Shown: one piece after another, positions 14,478-18,034 of the stretch | Layout of the letters: every line of letters starts with the position of its first letter | Numbering within the stretch: the stretch's first letter is position 1 | Assembly (NCBI GenBank): GCA_047624165.1 | Contig: JBLHPD010000094.1 | Location: forward strand, 1-18,034 | Reading direction: 5' to 3' | Origin: Clostridium_AD sp047624165 | GTDB taxonomy: Bacteria > Bacillota > Clostridia > Clostridiales > Clostridiaceae | DNA: 18,034 nucleotides | The notes under the pieces: generated by a model | Seen by the model: the letters and a program-made list of their open reading frames with translations, nothing else | Told to the model about the DNA's origin: nothing | The model's database searches: none | Program-made: the position numbers and the translations under genes

Positions 14478-15062
14478 ATGAAAATGTTAAAGGGCACTAA
14501 AACGGCTGAAAATCTTATGAAATCATTCGCAGGTGAATCACAAGCTAGAAATAGATACACCTATTATGCGTCTGTAGCAAAAAAAGAGGGGTATGTACAA
14601 ATATCTAATATATTTACAGAAACAGCAGGTAATGAGAAAGAACATGCAGAAAGATTCTTTAAATTTTTAAGTACAAGTTTAAATGGAGAAGTGGTAGAAA
14701 TTAATGCTACATATCCTGTAGGTCTATCAGATACCAAAGCAAATTTATTATGGGCAGCGAATGGAGAAAATGAAGAGTGGTCAGATCTTTATCCAGCATT
14801 TGCAAAAGTAGCTGAAGAAGAAGGCTTTGCGGATATTGCGTTTGTTTACAGAAAGATTTCTGAAGTTGAAAAGCACCATGAAGCAAGATACAGAAAACTA
14901 TTAAGTAATATAGAAAATAATTTAGTATTCAATAAAGATTCAGAAGTTATGTGGAAATGTACCAATTGTGGTTATATTTATGAGGGCAAAAGTGCTCCGA
15001 AATTATGTCCTGCATGTGCACATCCGCAAGCATATTTTGAAGTATTAGCTGAAAATTATTAA
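14478..15062 (+). CDS. rbr: Rubrerythrin
   Basis: This 194-aa cytoplasmic non-haem iron protein reduces hydrogen peroxide in anaerobes. The N-terminal four-helix ferritin-like domain carries diiron ligands Glu20 (F-A-G-E-S-Q-A-R), Glu53 and His56 (N-E-K-E-H-A-E), Glu97/Glu100 (G-E-N-E-E-W) and Glu131/His134 (V-E-K-H-H-E). The C-terminal rubredoxin domain carries four cysteines, C161-x2-C164 and C177-x2-C180. Length and domain order are normal for classic rubrerythrins. It starts at ATG 14478, 6 nt after AAGGAGG. It is a single gene, followed by a strong hairpin and a convergent gene; no redox partner is adjacent. Confidence 0.95.
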   Translation: MKMLKGTKTAENLMKSFAGESQARNRYTYYASVAKKEGYVQISNIFTETAGNEKEHAERFFKFLSTSLNGEVVEINATYPVGLSDTKANLLWAANGENEEWSDLYPAFAKVAEEEGFADIAFVYRKISEVEKHHEARYRKLLSNIENNLVFNKDSEVMWKCTNCGYIYEGKSAPKLCPACAHPQAYFEVLAENY

Positions 15063-15077
15063 AAATTAGTTGCCACC

Positions 15078-15117
15078 CAAATAACAAGTTGCAAGGTGCA
15101 ACTTGTTATTTGTTATT
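15078..15117 (+). terminator. Long perfect hairpin between convergent genes
   Basis: CAAATAACAAGTTGCA (15078-15093) and TGCAACTTGTTATTTG (15097-15112) form a perfect 16-bp stem with a 3-nt loop (AGG). On the + strand the inner stem is followed by ATTTGTTATTT, a reasonable tail for terminating rubrerythrin. The stem ends on the base next to the EcsC-family stop codon (15113-15115). For the opposite strand the tail is poor (GGTGGC), so its use for the EcsC-family transcript is uncertain. Confidence 0.75.
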
Positions 15118-15829
15118 TAAATATCCTTAGTCTATAAGCATTAAGTGCTGTTTTGTAAAGTTTATTCATTAGTTTATGGTTAGCATATGCACCAACCACC
15201 ATCCCAATGCCTGGAACAAGCTGTAACATTTTAGCCAAATCTATATAATCCCTATATTCTTGTTGAAAAGTTCTCCAGTCAAAGGAATTCACATCTACAG
15301 GTAAATTTTTAACGTAATTATTCCAATTTGATACTTGTTCATAAATTTCAAGTCTTCTTTTATCACTTGAAAAAGCTAATTGAAAAACGTATAGAATATA
15401 TAATCTTTCTTTATAATCGCATACATCAAAACCATAGATACTAGACATTTCAAATAAAAATTTAACCTTTAAACTTAGAAGAATAGGAAAGTCAGCAAGG
15501 CCAACTAGAAGACCCGAAGCACCGGTGCCGGCACCACTAACAGTAGCAGCTTTTCTATAAAAATCGATGGATTTTTTTGCTGAATTTTCGCGTTCCTCTA
15601 GGGTTGCATTTGTAAGTGGGCATTTTGATGTATATTCAGAACCGGAGAGTACCAGTTTTGTCATATTTTCAATTGAAGTATTAATAAGATCCTGAATTTT
15701 TTCCGGAATTAAGTTATTCATCTTGTTCTGGAACCCTTTAGTTATGCCGCTTGAAAAAGATGGTTTCTTTTTCATTTGTCCTTTCCACAAAAGCAATTCT
15801 TTTAGTACATGTTCTTCATAGTTATTCAT
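15113..15829 (-). CDS. EcsC-family protein
   Basis: This 238-aa protein is of the EcsC family (PF12787), whose biochemical role is not established. A glycine/alanine-rich amphipathic stretch, A-A-T-V-S-G-A-G-T-G-A-S-G-L-L-V-G-L-A-D (about 93-112), and a second, M-L-Q-L-V-P-G-I-G-M-V-V-G-A-Y-A-N near the C-terminus, are the family's typical membrane-seeking parts. The basic N-terminus has no signal peptide. B. subtilis EcsC sits with the EcsAB transporter, but no such transporter adjoins this gene. It is the only minus-strand gene in the window. Its ATG (complement of 15827-15829) follows a perfect AAGGAGG (complement of 15835-15841). Confidence 0.85.
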   Translation of the reverse strand: MNNYEEHVLKELLLWKGQMKKKPSFSSGITKGFQNKMNNLIPEKIQDLINTSIENMTKLVLSGSEYTSKCPLTNATLEERENSAKKSIDFYRKAATVSGAGTGASGLLVGLADFPILLSLKVKFLFEMSSIYGFDVCDYKERLYILYVFQLAFSSDKRRLEIYEQVSNWNNYVKNLPVDVNSFDWRTFQQEYRDYIDLAKMLQLVPGIGMVVGAYANHKLMNKLYKTALNAYRLRIFK

Positions 15830-16049
15830 ATTTACCTCCTTGTAAAAAATCGTAGTAGTAATGTCGTTTTAATTGCATCTTAATTTTTTTTGTATATTTT
15901 AAATTTTTATTTTTTATATGCACCACAATAATAATTATAACAATAAATATCCAATATATTATTATTAAACGGAATGTTTTTAAATTAATTTTAAATTTAA
16001 ATGTTTAATTATATATTATGACACATGCCACAAAAGTACCTCCTAGTAG

Positions 16050-16078
16050 TTGTAATATAAAGATAATCAGTGTAAAAT
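16050..16078 (+). promoter_or_regulatory. Candidate promoter of the nickel/cobalt ECF operon
   Basis: TTGTAA (16050-16055) and TAAAAT (16073-16078) are 17 nt apart, and transcription would start near 16085. The rest of 15830-16127 is very AT-rich. I see no cobalamin or NiCo riboswitch core in it. A loose AATAATAAT...ATTATTATT inverted repeat (15927-15966) could be chance. Confidence 0.4.
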
Positions 16079-16127
16079 ACGTAGTAAGTTCAATTAAGAT
16101 GATAGATTATAATTAGGGGGATTTTTA

Positions 16128-17117
16128 ATGCATATTCCAGATAATTATTTAAGTCCAACAACCTGCCTTGTTATGGGCGCAGTTATGGTTCCGATATGGA
16201 GAACAGCTATAAAAAATGTTGAAAGTGAGTTGACAAAAAAGAGAATACCATTGATGGGAATAGGAGCAGCTTTTTCATTTATGATTATGATGTTTAATAT
16301 ACCACTTCCAGGAGGAACTACTGGGCATGCATTAGGAGCAGCATTGGTAGCGCTTCTTTTAGGACCATGGGCAGCTTGTATATCAGTAACCATTGCACTA
16401 TTAGTGCAGGCAGTTATCTTTGGCGATGGCGGAATTTTAGCATTTGGAGCAAATTGTTTTAACATGGCATTTATAGCCCCTTTTGTAGGGTATTACACAT
16501 ATAATTTGATAAAGGGAAGAATTAAAACAGATAAAGGTACGTATGTAGCAATTTTTATTTCCGCTTACCTAGCAATCAATGCCGCCGCACTATTTGCCGC
16601 CATTGAATTTGGAATTCAGCCTCTTTTATTTGTGGATGGTTCAGGAATGCCGATTTATTCTCCATATCCATTAAATATAGCAATACCGGCAATGCTTATT
16701 CCACATCTATTGATTGTAGGGGTCCTAGAAGGAATTATTACAGCCGGGGCATATGGCTTTGTTAAACAAGTTTCACCAGGTATTATATATGAAGGTTTAA
16801 ATATAAAGTTGAAACCAATTTACACATTACTTCTAGGAATGGTCTGTCTTTCTCCGATTGGTCTACTTGCAACGGGCACAGCATGGGGAGAGTGGTCGCC
16901 AGAAGGGATTTATTCTGTAATAACTGGTGGCACAGCACTAGGCTTTATTCCAAAAGGAATGCAAGAAGGTTTCAGTTTTAAGGCGCTAATGCCAGATTAT
17001 TCAATTAATGGAATTTCGGGAATCATGGCTTATATATTATCAGCTATATGTGGGGTTGCTATTATGATTATAGTCTTCAAGTTAATTAATAGTAATAAAG
17101 CGCATTTAAATAAATAA
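16128..17117 (+). CDS. nikMN: Nickel/cobalt ECF transporter substrate-binding membrane protein (NikM fused to NikN)
   Basis: The protein is 329 aa. The N-terminus M-H-I-P-D-N-Y-L-S-P is the NikM signature. In NikM the metal is held by the N-terminal amine of Met1, His2 and His67, and here His67 is present in G-T-T-G-H-A-L-G. About residues 1-225 form the membrane S-component, with a G-D-G-G-I-L-A-F-G-A-N-x-F-N-M-A loop. The C-terminal ~100 residues form the NikN/PDGLE-type domain (G-T-A-W-G-E-W, A-L-M-P-D-Y-S-I) with two further helices. It takes up Ni2+ (or Co2+) with NikQ and the ATPase. Nickel is favoured because CbiM proteins usually begin M-H-I-M-E-G. AGGGGGA lies just before the ATG. 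It heads an operon with the T-component and ATPase genes. Confidence 0.9.
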   Translation: MHIPDNYLSPTTCLVMGAVMVPIWRTAIKNVESELTKKRIPLMGIGAAFSFMIMMFNIPLPGGTTGHALGAALVALLLGPWAACISVTIALLVQAVIFGDGGILAFGANCFNMAFIAPFVGYYTYNLIKGRIKTDKGTYVAIFISAYLAINAAALFAAIEFGIQPLLFVDGSGMPIYSPYPLNIAIPAMLIPHLLIVGVLEGIITAGAYGFVKQVSPGIIYEGLNIKLKPIYTLLLGMVCLSPIGLLATGTAWGEWSPEGIYSVITGGTALGFIPKGMQEGFSFKALMPDYSINGISGIMAYILSAICGVAIMIIVFKLINSNKAHLNK

Positions 17118-17163
17118 CAAATGTTTTTATTTATCTAAAAACCGGGAAGAGAGGTAGTTTGAA

Positions 17164-17958
17164 ATGCCAGAATGGCTTTTAAAAAAAGATGATTATGTTC
17201 CGTCAACTGAAAAGAATACTTTTATTAATAAGAGCATTCTATCTATTTTAAAGATGTTAACAAAATTTAAATATAACGCAAAGTATAAATCTAATAGATT
17301 TGGAATAAATACCATAACTAAATTTATATCAGCGGTTTTATTAATAATACTTGTAGCACTTTCAAGAAGCTTTTATTTTATTATAATAATAGACGTGTAT
17401 TTACTGCTTATTATTAGTCTACTTAAAGCAGAAGAAATAAAGCACATAATTAAATTGGGAGTAATAGTTACAATTTTTACACTTATTATTCTTCTACCAT
17501 CTTTTTTTATGGGAAATAGAAATAATAGTATACTAATTGTAGTTAAAACCTTAACAACAGTAACAGCTGTTAATATTACATCCTGTATTACTCAATGGAA
17601 TGATATAACTAAGACATTGAAACTATTTTTTGTGCCAGATATTTTTATCTTAGTTTTGGATATTACTATAAAGTATATTGTTATTTTTGGAGAATTTTCT
17701 TTAAACATGCTATATGCCCTTAAATTACGGTCTGTGGGCAAAAATAAAAACAAAAGTACATCATTATCAGGAATTATAGGTACTATGTTTATAAAGTCAA
17801 AAGAAATGGCTGAGGAAATGTATGGAGCAATGGAGTGTAGAGGGTTCGCCGGAGAATATAAATTATACAGCAAGTACAAATTTAGAATAAATGATATGTT
17901 ATGTATTATAATTAATATAGGTTTTATAGTTTCTTATTTTTATTTTGTTAGGGTGTGA
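17164..17958 (+). CDS. nikQ: Nickel/cobalt ECF transporter T component (NikQ/CbiQ family)
   Basis: This 264-aa membrane protein has four to six hydrophobic segments. The cytoplasmic coupling helices carry the ECF-T motifs A-L-K-L-R-S-V-G and A-M-E-C-R-G-F-A-G-E-Y (the A-R-G box near residue 222-226), which bind the ATPase grooves. It links the nickel-binding NikMN to the ATPase. It starts at ATG 17164 after GAGAGGTAG, 46 nt after nikMN. Its end is nearly joined to the ATPase start (5 nt). The N-terminal ~35 residues are polar and longer than in the shortest family members. Confidence 0.88.
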   Translation: MPEWLLKKDDYVPSTEKNTFINKSILSILKMLTKFKYNAKYKSNRFGINTITKFISAVLLIILVALSRSFYFIIIIDVYLLLIISLLKAEEIKHIIKLGVIVTIFTLIILLPSFFMGNRNNSILIVVKTLTTVTAVNITSCITQWNDITKTLKLFFVPDIFILVLDITIKYIVIFGEFSLNMLYALKLRSVGKNKNKSTSLSGIIGTMFIKSKEMAEEMYGAMECRGFAGEYKLYSKYKFRINDMLCIIINIGFIVSYFYFVRV

Positions 17959-17963
17959 TTTAA

Positions 17964-18034
17964 TTGATACAAATGAAAAATATTTATTATTCATATGACA
18001 GCGGCGTGATTGCACTTAAAAATGTTAGCGTGCA
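17964..18034 (+). CDS. nikO: ECF transporter ATPase (NikO/CbiO), partial, cut by window end
   Basis: Only 23 codons are visible. A TTG at 17964 (or ATG 17973) begins I-Q-M-K-N-I-Y-Y-S-Y-D-S-G-V-I-A-L-K-N-V-S-V. This is the typical A-loop start (Y-x-Y) of an ECF ATPase before its Walker A motif. GGGTGTGA, overlapping the nikQ stop, is the ribosome binding site. Position after nikMN and nikQ supports the call. The rest lies outside the window. Confidence 0.75.
   Translation, partial: MIQMKNIYYSYDSGVIALKNVSV

Noticed and set aside
16021..16060. Possible cobalamin riboswitch because of GCCAC before a CbiM/NikM-type gene
   Set aside because: Only a GCCAC fragment is present; the other conserved cobalamin-riboswitch blocks are missing and the stretch is too short and AT-rich.

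Overview
The window is AT-rich DNA with strong AAGGAGG-type ribosome binding sites, TTG starts, SAM-I (S-box) riboswitches, a rubrerythrin and a BlaI/M56 pair. This points to an anaerobic low-GC Firmicute, most likely Clostridium sensu lato. Nothing in the sequence fixes the species. Almost all genes are on the + strand; the exception is an EcsC-family gene at 15113-15829.

Layout. 1-2340 is a loose, partly decayed region. It holds a terminator with a repeat array, a 5'-truncated bacterial-PH-domain gene, a free-standing HNH endonuclease with a duplicated C-terminal module, and a frameshifted small membrane-protein remnant. 2277-4668 is a BlaI/M56-peptidase sensor operon with two clear operator palindromes over its promoter; the sensor lacks a recognisable penicillin-binding domain and probably starts at a non-standard ATT codon. 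4854-5900 carries two lipoprotein genes, the second broken by an in-frame amber codon. 5938-7280 carries an ABC-type/AAA ATPase and a Nudix hydrolase.

7303-14390 is a sulfur-amino-acid block. One promoter feeds two tandem SAM-I riboswitches, each with its own terminator, followed by metN-metI-metQ (methionine ABC importer). Then come an AGCS amino-acid:cation symporter, a MalY/PatB-type C-S lyase and a D-cysteine desulfhydrase/ACC-deaminase-family enzyme. Together they suggest uptake of methionine and other sulfur amino acids and breakdown of thiol or thioether amino acids to sulfide, pyruvate and ammonia. The importer is switched off when S-adenosylmethionine is plentiful.

14478-15829 holds rubrerythrin (peroxide defence) and a convergent EcsC-family gene, separated by a 16-bp perfect hairpin. 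16128-18034 is the start of a nickel/cobalt ECF transporter operon (NikMN, NikQ, and the first codons of the ATPase NikO, cut by the window end).

I did not find a CRISPR array, tRNA, rRNA, complete insertion sequence, or a convincing wholly new system. The most distinctive points are the tandem double-terminator S-box leader, the amber-interrupted lipoprotein, the ATT-started BlaR1-like sensor with an unidentified ectodomain, and the ~20-bp repeats attached to two look-alike terminators.
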